Assembly (NCBI GenBank): GCA_038396605.1
Contig: CP121690.1
Location: 776,500 to 840,499 of the forward strand
Source: Eubacteriales bacterium mix99
GTDB lineage: Bacteria; Bacillota; Clostridia; Caldicoprobacterales; DTU083
DNA: 64,000 nt
Direction of reading: 5' to 3'
The first letter of the stretch is position 1. Each line of letters starts with the position of its first letter. Positions 45,944 to 54,300 of this stretch are shown here, piece after piece. The position numbers and the translations under genes were made by a program. The notes beneath the pieces were generated by a model. The model saw only the letters and a program-made list of their open reading frames with translations, was not told the DNA's origin and searched no databases.

Positions 45944-46852
45944 CTATTCCTCGATTCCAACCTGAAATTCATATGGCTTGAATTCCAGGGTATAATCATC
46001 TGACGAACCCTCAATGAGAAATTTCATATCCTGATCCGGATTTACTGCAGAAAAAGCCAGGATTCCTTCTGTTTCAACACCCGGCAATACCTCGTTTTGT
46101 AATTCAGGGTAATCCGCATCAAAGTTTGTTTCCTCTTCCAATTGCTTTGACCCCTGAATGAGCTTCGCACTATAGGTCAGAATATCCGCATTGTTTTGAC
46201 TGTCATTCTTCGCTTTGATATATAGCCTGGTTTCCTTTTCTGCAAGCTCCGCCTTTTCCAGGGTTATCTTCAATCCGTGCTGCTCTATTGTGTTGTTGAC
46301 CTCCACGGTCTTTTTCGCAGGGGATACGGCTGTGATATAATCCACAACCTCTGCTGTATCTGCTTTGATAACCGGCGCCGTAAGAACAGCCCCAAAAGCA
46401 TTGGTGCCTGTCATTTCGTCCAGAACGGTTCCCTTTACTTTTATATAGGAATCATTTTTCGCTTCCAGATCCGGATCTCCAACCTGAACCATCATGCTCT
46501 TTTCGCTGTTCTCAGGATCCGCGAATACCTGCAGATAAGTACTTTTCTCGTCCTTTTCCGGTTCAGTAAAAACTTTGCCGGTAAACTCCACACCTGAACC
46601 TTTGTACTTTTTCGGATCACTGATCAGAATATCCAGATTATCCTGCGTAAACTGCATTTTCGGATCTTTGGAACTGCCGGACTTAATGGACTTTTCCGCT
46701 GTATTGCCGGCTGAAGCGGCGGAACGATCCGGACTGTCTGTGTCTCCCCCGATCGCCACAAACAGAATCAACACAGTGAGCACAGTCAACAGCCAGAACC
46801 ACCATTTTTTATATAACGGTTTTTTACTTCTTCCCATTTCATTCTCTTCCAT
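45944..46852 (-). CDS. Membrane-anchored protein with OB-like and DUF4352-like domains
   Basis: 302 residues. One N-terminal helix (WWFWLLTVLTVLILFVAIGG) anchors it. A Ser/Lys linker leads to an OB-fold-like domain (about 75-165; ILISDPKKYKGSGVEFTGKV, YIKVKGTVLDEMTG), like the tRNA_anti-like domain found in lipoproteins, and then an immunoglobulin-like domain (about 185-300; GLKITLEKAELAEKETRLYI) resembling DUF4352. It should face the outside of the cell. GGGGGTAAAG precedes the ATG. Function unknown. Confidence 0.75.
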   Translation of the reverse strand: MEENEMGRSKKPLYKKWWFWLLTVLTVLILFVAIGGDTDSPDRSAASAGNTAEKSIKSGSSKDPKMQFTQDNLDILISDPKKYKGSGVEFTGKVFTEPEKDEKSTYLQVFADPENSEKSMMVQVGDPDLEAKNDSYIKVKGTVLDEMTGTNAFGAVLTAPVIKADTAEVVDYITAVSPAKKTVEVNNTIEQHGLKITLEKAELAEKETRLYIKAKNDSQNNADILTYSAKLIQGSKQLEEETNFDADYPELQNEVLPGVETEGILAFSAVNPDQDMKFLIEGSSDDYTLEFKPYEFQVGIEE

Positions 46853-47047
46853 AAAACTTTACCCCCATCCTAATAGTCGTCATTAATCATTTCAACATTT
46901 CATGAGACGTCTCCGGCCTCCATCTCCCCGGAGGCCACTATTAGTATATCATGGGTATCATACATTATATTGGTACCAAATACATGTTCTTATGATTTGA
47001 TTGGTCAGCAAAGCTATATATATTACACCGTTTGGAGAGATTTTGTC

Positions 47048-48805
47048 ATGTATCTAAAAACTGTAACAAACAAAAAAACTGGACGTACATACTTAAGCAT
47101 GGCGCAAAGCTATCGGAAAAAAGGAAAGAAATATCCAGGCAGTACTACTGTCGAGTCCTTCGGGTATCTGGATGATCTTCAAAAAGTTTACGATGATCCC
47201 ATTGCCCACTTTAAGGCCTATGTAGAGGAGAAGAACAAAGAAAAGGCTTTAAACGATGCGGAATATATCGTAAAAGAACGTAAGGACACTGTTCTCCCTG
47301 AAAATACAGCCGGCCGTAAAAATTTTGGATATATTGCCATTCTAAAGATCTACTATGAGCTGGGATTGGACCGGCTCCTTCTCAACAGGCAGAGAGGCAG
47401 GAATTTCGACTACAACACAAGCACCATATTGAAACTGCTTGTCATATCGCGGATTCTTGAACCTGCATCAAAGAAACGCACCTTTGAGCATCGGAGCACC
47501 TATTTTGATTTCGAGAAGAAAGATGATTTCTCCCTTATTGACATATACCGGTCACTGAGCTTTTATGCAGGGATCGATTCTGCCATACAGCTTCAAATCC
47601 ATAAGCGGATTACAGAGCAGTACAGCCGGGACACCAGCCTGGTATATTATGATGCGACGAATTACTGCTTTGAGATTGATATGGAAGACGAACTGAGGGC
47701 AAAAGGCCCTTCCAAGGAACACCGGCCCAATCCCATTGTACAGCTGGGCCTTGCCATGGATGCAGATGGCATTCCGATTTCTTACGAATTGTTCCCTGGT
47801 AACAATTCGGAAAAGCTGCACCTGAGGCCTATGATTGGAGAGCTTGTACGAGCCTATGAATCCGGCAGAGTTGTCGCAGTGGCTGATGCGGCCCAAAATA
47901 CCGGGAACAACATCTATTACCTGGAAAGCGGCAAATGCTCCTACGTATTCAGCCAGACGATCCGGGAGGGAAGCAAAGAATTCAAGGATTATGTTAATAA
48001 TCAATCCGGTTACAAGCAGTTCAGTGATCAGTACAAGCGCAAGTCCCGGGTAATCAGGCGGGAGATAGAAGTCGATATGTTAAAGGAAGGCGGAAGAACA
48101 TATAAAAAGAAGGTACTTATGGATCAGCGGCAAATCGTTTTCTATAACAAGAAGTATGCGGACCGCTCCAAAGCGAAACGGGAAGCTGTGCTCAAAAAGG
48201 CCCAGTGTATCGCCTCAACACCGTCTGCATACACAAGGGCCACGTCCTATGGGGCTCTCAGATATGTTAAGAATATCAAGGTGGATAAGAAAACAGGTGA
48301 AATCAAAAAAGCTCCCAAAGGCCGGCCATGTATCGACATGGAGAAATTCAGGGAAGATGAAAAGTATGACGGTTATTACTGCATCGTGACAAACCTGTTC
48401 GATGAAGATGGATCCGACACATTCTCTGATGACAGGATCATCGATATGTACCGCGGGCTCTGGCGAATTAAGGATAACTTCCGTGTTACAAAAAGTGATC
48501 TTGAAACGCGGCCTGTGTACGTTTCCCGTAAAGACAGGATTCATGCGCACTTCCTCATTTGTTATATATCGCTGGTAATCCTCAGACTGATCCAAAAACG
48601 TCTTGGTGGCGCGTACTCCCCCGAAGCTATCATCAATGCCCTGAAGAACATTACCTGCTCACCTGAATCCCAAAATATCTATCTTTTTGATTACAGGTCA
48701 GATGTAACGGATGCAATCGGTAAGGCAATGGGCTTCGATTTTACAAAGAAGAGACTTACCCGATCCGAAATTAAAAAAAGTTTAGGACAAGCAAAAAAAA
48801 GATAA
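47048..48805 (+). CDS. IS1634-like family transposase
   Basis: 585-residue DDE transposase of the IS4 superfamily. The acidic triad appears in VYYDATNYCFE, VVAVADAAQNTG and YRGLWRIKDNFRVTKSDLETRP, where the last holds the Glu within the YxxxW...K pattern. It begins MYLKTVTNKKTGRTYLSMAQ, the usual start of this group, behind GGAGAG. It is full length and without frameshifts, so it may be active. I could not find matching terminal inverted repeats, so the element ends are undefined. It lies next to the damaged trailer end of the CRISPR region and may have caused the rearrangement there. Confidence 0.93.
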   Translation: MYLKTVTNKKTGRTYLSMAQSYRKKGKKYPGSTTVESFGYLDDLQKVYDDPIAHFKAYVEEKNKEKALNDAEYIVKERKDTVLPENTAGRKNFGYIAILKIYYELGLDRLLLNRQRGRNFDYNTSTILKLLVISRILEPASKKRTFEHRSTYFDFEKKDDFSLIDIYRSLSFYAGIDSAIQLQIHKRITEQYSRDTSLVYYDATNYCFEIDMEDELRAKGPSKEHRPNPIVQLGLAMDADGIPISYELFPGNNSEKLHLRPMIGELVRAYESGRVVAVADAAQNTGNNIYYLESGKCSYVFSQTIREGSKEFKDYVNNQSGYKQFSDQYKRKSRVIRREIEVDMLKEGGRTYKKKVLMDQRQIVFYNKKYADRSKAKREAVLKKAQCIASTPSAYTRATSYGALRYVKNIKVDKKTGEIKKAPKGRPCIDMEKFREDEKYDGYYCIVTNLFDEDGSDTFSDDRIIDMYRGLWRIKDNFRVTKSDLETRPVYVSRKDRIHAHFLICYISLVILRLIQKRLGGAYSPEAIINALKNITCSPESQNIYLFDYRSDVTDAIGKAMGFDFTKKRLTRSEIKKSLGQAKKR

Positions 48806-48836
48806 TTTTCACTACAACTTCTTCTCATATGATAAA

Positions 48837-48882
48837 AGCCGCAACCTTGCTCATACCTAAGGCTTACGGCTCCTTTTTCTCT
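48837..48882 (+). terminator. Intrinsic terminator after the transposase gene
   Basis: AGCCG (48837-48841) pairs with CGGCT (48867-48871), with CCTT/AAGG also paired inside the loop, followed by CCTTTTTCTCTTTTTT. Confidence 0.7.
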
Positions 48883-49024
48883 TTTTTACTGTCAAACTTG
48901 AGATAAAAGGTTTTGGATTGTTCTGCAAGCTAAATTTAAAAATTTTATCTACTAAAGACCTTTGGACCGTCAGCTGATGAAACAGCGGAGTATATCTATT
49001 CCCGTATTTTGAAAAAAAGAGGGG

Positions 49025-49112
49025 CTGTTCCCCGCATGAGCGGGGGTGATCCTTAAAGCGTTTCACGATTTGATACAGATAAAACCTTTTTCCCCATGAG
49101 CGAATGTGATCC
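49025..49112 (+). CRISPR. Two-repeat CRISPR remnant, inverted relative to the main array
   Basis: 49025-49052 is the exact reverse complement of the 28-bp repeat of the main array (begins CTGTTCCCCGC, ends GGGTGATCC). After 32 bp (49053-49084) comes a second, decayed copy at 49085-49112 that matches it at 20 of 28 positions. In crRNA direction this reads perfect repeat, spacer, decayed repeat, the normal look of a trailer end. It points opposite to the main array, whose own trailer end is 0.6 kb to the right. Confidence 0.85.
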
Positions 49113-49314
49113 TACGGTTACGATGTTCTACAGCAAATTGTAATCCGGTCAAACAGAAGAATATCATCCGTTGAATTAGCAGCATAAAAGTGCCTTAAAT
49201 TCAGGACTGTATTTTAATTTCTGAAAAAAAGCAATTTACCGTCAGGAAAGAAGCGTAAAGAATAAGTCACAATGAGAAGAGCATTGTGGCCTGAATGAAA
49301 TCATAAGTAGTTGT

Positions 49315-49635
49315 TTACATACAAAGTTCGCAAGGTTCTGCGACTGTGGCAGCATCAACAGGGTTCAAAAATCTGGCCAGGTTTTCGTTGTTCCAAAAGT
49401 AGTTGCTGTAGCAGGAAAGATCATAACCGACTCCAAATGCAGGAATTCTGATAAAATTGTCGTTAACATAATTTCCGACTAGGAAGAAGAAGCCGCTGCG
49501 GCTTTCAATCTGTATCTCATAATGGCTGCCATAGTTGCGTATGCTTTTCATATAACCATCCCATTGTTCATACTTTCTGCCGATTTTTTTATGGCAATGA
49601 AAGGCCATGTGACAAGCCGACTGAACAGTATTCAT
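49315..49635 (-). CDS. Hypothetical protein of 106 residues
   Basis: Family not identified. It has an N-terminal Cys/His pair (SACHMAFHCHKKIG), a central WDGYMKSIRNYGSHYEIQIE segment and FIRIPAFGVGYDLS, and ends with Cys-x-x-Cys (CELCM). No membrane helix. AAGGGGG precedes the ATG by 8 bases, so it is probably expressed. It follows the gene fragment at 49648 by 12 bases, as if both came from one operon of a foreign element. Small proteins of this look occur on clostridial mobile elements, which is only an impression. Confidence 0.7.
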   Translation of the reverse strand: MNTVQSACHMAFHCHKKIGRKYEQWDGYMKSIRNYGSHYEIQIESRSGFFFLVGNYVNDNFIRIPAFGVGYDLSCYSNYFWNNENLARFLNPVDAATVAEPCELCM

Positions 49636-49647
49636 CCTAACGCCCCC

Positions 49648-49758
49648 TTAACCTAAATTCAGGCTGTTGCTGGCAGCCAGAATTGTGTCGAAGTCAATAG
49701 CTTGCCTTTTCAGCTGCACACCGAGCATGAGGGCATTGATCATGACAGCATTGATAAT
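49648..49758 (-). pseudogene. C-terminal fragment of a gene, fused to a truncated CRISPR repeat
   Basis: On the minus strand an open frame runs out of the CRISPR repeat into coding-looking sequence (INAVMINALMLGVQLKRQ, then AIDFDTILAASNSLNLG) and ends at TAA 49648-49650. The N-terminus is missing: at 49757 the sequence changes to the last 13 bases of the repeat. The 106-residue gene follows 12 bases later. It shows that the left end of the array was joined to, or cut by, a piece of another element. Protein family unknown. Confidence 0.6.
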
Positions 49759-50623
49759 GCGGGGAACAGCCCTTCCCTTTGTACTTCCACTTGTTGAGGA
49801 AGGGATCACCCCCGCTCATGCGGGGAACAGCGGTGAACTGTAAGGAACTGACGGCGGAACAGAGGATCACCCCCGCTCATGCGGGGAACAGTGCTCGGGC
49901 TACTATGGCTTCCGGACTATTCCAGGATCACCCCCGCTCATGCGGGGAACAGTTATCGTCAGAGGTGGAGGAGATTTTTCAGGTAGGATCACCCCCGCTC
50001 ATGCGGGGAACAGGTATTCCGTCATCTGTTGCAAAGCCGGTTCCCAGGATCATCCCCGCTCATGCGGGGAACAGTGGAATTTGACCTTACCAATGGGACC
50101 TTGCTGAGGATCACCCCCGCTCATGCGGGGAACAGCTTGTCATCGTGTCGGTACTCCGGCTTGGGATAGGATCATCCCCGCTCATGCGGGGAACAGTCTC
50201 GCATCTGTGATACCGATGGCCTGTAACAACGATCATCCCCGCTCATGCGGGGAACAGTCCCCGACGTTTTCCATGATGGAAAGAGTCTCGGGATCACCCC
50301 CGCTCATGCGGGGAACAGAAATCATCGGTGGATGCGTGAAAGTCCTTGTTAGGATCACCCACGCTCATGCGGGGAACAGGCAGTACAATAGGCTCTCAGA
50401 TACCGGTCATCAGGATCACCCCCGCTCATGCGGGGAACAGGTAGTGCCCTCCGGCCCGGTGATGGCCAGTACGGGATCACCCCCGCTCATGCGGGGAACA
50501 GAAGTCGCCATCAAGCTATGGGCCCGGAGCGATGGGATCACCCCCGCTCATGCGGGGAACAGCTGCCCGGAATGTGCTCGTCATACTCTAGATGGGGATC
50601 ACCCCCGCTCATGCGGGGAACAG
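49757..50623 (-). CRISPR. Type I-E-like CRISPR array, trailer-side block (14 full repeats)
   Basis: A truncated repeat (49757-49769) and 14 full 28-bp repeats from 49803 to 50623, every 61 bp, with 33-bp spacers (two are 34). On the plus strand the repeat begins GGATCACC and ends GCGGGGAACAG; its reverse complement, CTGTTCCCC onwards, matches the canonical I-E repeat direction, so crRNAs are made from the minus strand and this is the trailer end. Repeats at 50047, 50169 and 50230 have CATCCCC instead of CACCCCC (the last also starts CGATC), and 50352 has CACCCACG. The spacer at 50136-50168 recurs at 54712. Confidence 0.97.
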
Positions 50624-50775
50624 TTGGCATAAAAGCCGATGTATTCCTTCCCGCAGTTCGGGCAAAGGAAGAAGGTTCGCTCGATATCATTCCTGACTCT
50701 CTCGGTCTTGAAATCCTTCTGCTCCAGGTCGAACTCCTTCCCGCAGCCGCCGTCGCCGTCACATTTAACACGCAT
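50624..50775 (-). CDS. Zinc-ribbon phage protein, 3' end cut by the CRISPR repeat
   Basis: The first 50 residues of a small protein with two Cys pairs: MRVKCDGDGGCGKEFDLEQK, then TFFLCPNCGKEYIGFYA. C-x6-C and CPNC would hold one zinc ion, as in small phage regulators and rubredoxin-like ribbons. AGGAGGAG lies just before the ATG at 50775. At 50624 the frame runs into the repeat and stops in it a few codons later, so the original C-terminus is lost. It lies downstream of a terminator, hence as a separate unit in the source phage. Confidence 0.7.
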
Positions 50776-50800
50776 TTGGTCTCCTCCTCCTTATAGGCAT

Positions 50801-50832
50801 AAATAAAGCACTTACAATAACGGAGCAAGTGC
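50801..50832 (-). terminator. Intrinsic terminator within the phage-derived segment
   Basis: On the minus strand GCACTT (50827-50832) pairs with AAGTGC (50808-50813), followed by TTTATTT. It ends the 77-residue gene. Confidence 0.65.
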
Positions 50833-50836
50833 CTTA

Positions 50837-51070
50837 TTATACCCTTAATCTCTTTATTCTGCTTTCCGCCTCAGCTTCCGAAATTTCTTCGATCTTGAGT
50901 AAAGCATCTGTAGCGCCGATTGATTCACCATTATATCCCATCAATCTGTCCATGACAATATTGTCGGAATCCACCATCCAGCCCTTCCCTGTATCGTAAA
51001 GGTATGGGATGTAGTTTTCTATTTTCCCTATTCTGTTGAGATCGCTAATCAAATAAAATTCTGTTTCCAT
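50837..51070 (-). CDS. Small phage-like protein, 77 residues, complete
   Basis: An acidic, soluble protein: METEFYLISDLNRIGKIENY, then GKGWMVDSDNIVMDRLMGYN, and a helical C-terminus IEEISEAEAESRIKRLRV. No known domain. AAGGTGATC lies 5 bases before the ATG, and the stop of the upstream head-protein fragment is 4 bases before it, so both belonged to one phage operon. Function unknown; its position at the end of a head-gene module suggests a virion or maturation role. Confidence 0.7.
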   Translation of the reverse strand: METEFYLISDLNRIGKIENYIPYLYDTGKGWMVDSDNIVMDRLMGYNGESIGATDALLKIEEISEAEAESRIKRLRV

Positions 51071-51074
51071 ACGA

Positions 51075-51327
51075 TCACCTTATCTTGTCGATGTTTTTGG
51101 GTATTTTCAAACTTCCGGAAAGCTCCTTCATCATTTTAGACAGCCGGATTGCTTCACCAGATGATTTATCCTCAATAACCCTCCATTTTTCATACAGTTC
51201 GTGTAATTCTCCATCTTTCAGCTTAAAGCTTTCAGGAGTATGGAACTGCAATTCAAATTTCTGTTTATCCGGGGATTCAAGCACTACATTTATACCCTTA
51301 TAATCGCTTTGCTTAACTGTCCATGTG
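51075..51327 (-). pseudogene. C-terminal part of a phage minor head protein-like gene
   Basis: The last 83 residues or so of a longer protein; the frame enters from the CRISPR repeat at 51328, so there is no genuine start. The sequence TWTVKQSDYKGINVVLESPD, then FELQFHTPESFKLKDGELHE and SSGEAIRLSKMMKELSGSLK, is like the C-terminal domain (RelA/SpoT-like fold) of SPP1 gp7-type head morphogenesis proteins of Firmicutes phages. I make this match from memory of the family pattern; a search would settle it. Confidence 0.65.
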
Positions 51328-54300
51328 GGATCACCCCCGCTCATGCGGGGAACAGGATCCCTCGCGGACAAGCGTCTTTTCCGGCAAGGGATCACCCCCG
51401 CTCATGCGGGGAACAGTATACAGGATCTCACGATATCAGACTGATATAAGGATCACCCCCGCTCATGCGGGGAACAGGGCCTGAAATCCACCCAAAGTGA
51501 ATTATCACAGGGATCACCCCCGCTCATGCGGGGAACAGCTGTATGAGGTTGATGGGAACCAATACTATAAAGGATCACCCCCGCTCATGCGGGGAACAGC
51601 TCCGCCGTCGGCACGGCATTGGACACATAGTCGGGATCACCCCCGCTCATGCGGGGAACAGCTCTCCTCTTCTTCCTCCCGGCCCTTTTCGCTAGGATCA
51701 CCCCCGCTCATGCGGGGAACAGGATGTAAAGGCTATTACGACCAAATTACCACAAGGATCACCCCCGCTCATGCGGGGAACAGCAGAATTACAGCAGAAA
51801 TGTGGAAGGAAAGGTGGGATCACCCCCGCTCATGCGGGGAACAGTCCTGGTGAAAGTACAAGACCGGAATCCGGTGCGGATCACCCCCGCTCATGCGGGG
51901 AACAGATAAGGCGGTCTACGGAAGATGGCCTATCCGTAGGATCACCCCCGCTCATGCGGGGAACAGAGCAAGTAAAAGCGCTGGCCGAGGCAGAAGAAAG
52001 GATCACCCCCGCTCATGCGGGGAACAGCAGCTACTAGAGCGCTATAACAAGGCGCTTTTGGGATCACCCCCGCTCATGCGGGGAACAGTAGGCAGGCTGT
52101 TCTTCGCAGGCAATAACTTCAGGATCACCCCCGCTCATGCGGGGAACAGAGCAAGTAAAAGCGCTGGCCGAGGCAGAAGAAAGGATCACCCCCGCTCATG
52201 CGGGGAACAGCTAAAGTAGATTTGGATTGGTGGTCTATAACAGGGATCACCCCCGCTCATGCGGGGAACAGAGCAAGTAAAAGCGCTGGCCGAGGCAGAA
52301 GAAAGGATCACCCCCGCTCATGCGGGGAACAGTTATATTATTAAGAGATTGATTCAGCATATTTAGGATCACCCCCGCTCATGCGGGGAACAGTAAACTC
52401 CTATCGGGAATTGCTGGACGGCAGGAGGATCACCCCCGCTCATGCGGGGAACAGATATCCAGTCTCAGTTTCCGCTGCTGGATGCGAGGATCACCCCCGC
52501 TCATGCGGGGAACAGCCCAGTAAGGATAAGCATGGTGTCATACTTGCAGGATCACCCCCGCTCATGCGGGGAACAGGTACAAGGGCAAGTGGATCAAGAT
52601 CAAGGAGTAGGATCACCCCCGCTCATGCGGGGAACAGTTTGATGTAGACACTGAGCAGTACCCTGCAGGCGGATCACCCCCGCTCATGCGGGGAACAGCC
52701 CAGGCCCTCCTTGACCTCCCCACCGTAAGAGGGATCACCCCCGCTCATGCGGGGAACAGCCCACCGCCAGCTGCATTGCATCATATTTTTTGGGATCACC
52801 CCCGCTCATGCGGGGAACAGGTGCTGGAAAACGTGCGAGCTGCAAACACATGGGGATCACCCCCGCTCATGCGGGGAACAGTCAAGAGTGGTAATTTCCA
52901 GGGTATCCTCCCCGGGATCACCCCCGCTCATGCGGGGAACAGAGATAAGCCGAGCATCGTTGTTTTCGACGTACAGGATCACCCCCGCTCATGCGGGGAA
53001 CAGACTATTGCCTTAGCGCTAATGCCACTATCTCTTAAATCACCCCCGCTCATGCGGGGAACAGACGCTTGCAATGGAGGGGCTAGCATTAACTATGGGA
53101 TCACCCCCGCTCATGCGGGGAACAGCGAACCTGTCGTTTTGGCTGCTGGGATGTGTGGGGATCACCCCCGCTCATGCGGGGAACAGTTGTCCTCCTATTA
53201 TTTGTTAGGTTTGTAAATGGGATCACCCCCGCTCATGCGGGGAACAGCAAAGGCCCGCAGGTGCAGACCGTAGTTTTTGAGGATCACCCCCGCTCATGCG
53301 GGGAACAGTCGTTTGACCTTCCCCATATCGTCGGTAAAAGAGGATCACCCCCGCTCATGCGGGGAACAGGCAGCCGGCGATCAACATCTGAGATCAAGGA
53401 TAGGATCACCCCCGCTCATGCGGGGAACAGTGCTGCTATTATCCAAGGCCATTTTGGCGTATGGGATCACCCCCGCTCATGCGGGGAACAGAAACTGAGA
53501 GGGGAGCAAGCATGATCACTGCAAGGATCACCCCCGCTCATGCGGGGAACAGCTAAGTAGCGGCTCACAGGTGAGCGTATGAGAGGGATCACCCCCGCTC
53601 ATGCGGGGAACAGCGGCATTTTCAGGTACGGCGGCATTGGTAACCAGGATCACCCCCGCTCATGCGGGGAACAGCGCCCAGAAGATATAAAGAAAAATGC
53701 GGAGGAAGGATCACCCCCGCTCATGCGGGGAACAGCCAGCATCAGGCCCGGCGCTACTGCAATTTCTGGGATCACCCCCGCTCATGCGGGGAACAGTATG
53801 TCCTGAATGGATCTCCTATACCGGGGAAAGGATCACCCCCGCTCATGCGGGGAACAGATGAAATCTTCAATGGATGGAGCCATAAGCCGGGGATCACCCC
53901 CGCTCATGCGGGGAACAGATGAAATCTTCAATGGATGGAGCCATAAGCCGGGGATCACCCCCGCTCATGCGGGGAACAGGTCTGAACAGCGCGGTGAAAC
54001 CCGGAACAGCCGGGATCACCCCCGCTCATGCGGGGAACAGCAGTCTATGGTACTTTATGGCAGGAAGTATGGAGGATCACCCCCGCTCATGCGGGGAACA
54101 GCCGGAAAAATTTGGACACACCTTGTAAATGTGGGGATCACCCCCGCTCATGCGGGGAACAGTGTGGGGATGGAATGATAGAGAGATTGAAGTGAGGATC
54201 ACCCCCGCTCATGCGGGGAACAGGCAAGTTACATTTCGGCTTGTCTTCGGCGTAAAGGATCACCCCCGCTCATGCGGGGAACAGCCTCTACTGTAAATAT

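Larger units (their letters stand above)
48806..49314. other. Gene-free stretch between transposase and the 49315 gene
   Basis: 509 bp. It holds the terminator at 48837-48882, the probable right end of the insertion sequence (not delimited), and the inverted CRISPR remnant at 49025-49112. The 49113-49314 part shows no gene or structure that I can support. Confidence 0.6.
50624..51327. mobile_element. 704-bp phage-derived segment inside the CRISPR array
   Basis: Sits exactly between two perfect repeats (50596-50623 and 51328-51355), where a 33-bp spacer is expected. It holds, on the minus strand, the end of a phage head-protein-like gene, a complete 77-residue gene, a terminator and the start of a zinc-ribbon gene, all collinear with 4-bp and 61-bp gaps and their own ribosome binding sites. 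The two outer genes are cut exactly at the repeats. No transposase, terminal repeats or attachment site is present, so it is not a normal mobile element. Confidence 0.85.

Noticed and set aside
46853-49024. Terminal inverted repeats and target duplication of the IS1634-like element
   Set aside because: I compared the flanks by eye and found no convincing matching ends, so the element is reported only by its transposase.
49145-49172. A possible third decayed repeat after the inverted remnant
   Set aside because: Only a few bases near ATCATCC match; similarity is not above chance.
50624-51327. Self-targeting by array spacers against the phage block or other window genes
   Set aside because: Reading by eye I found no spacer matching the block or nearby genes, but this was not exhaustive, so no claim is made either way.
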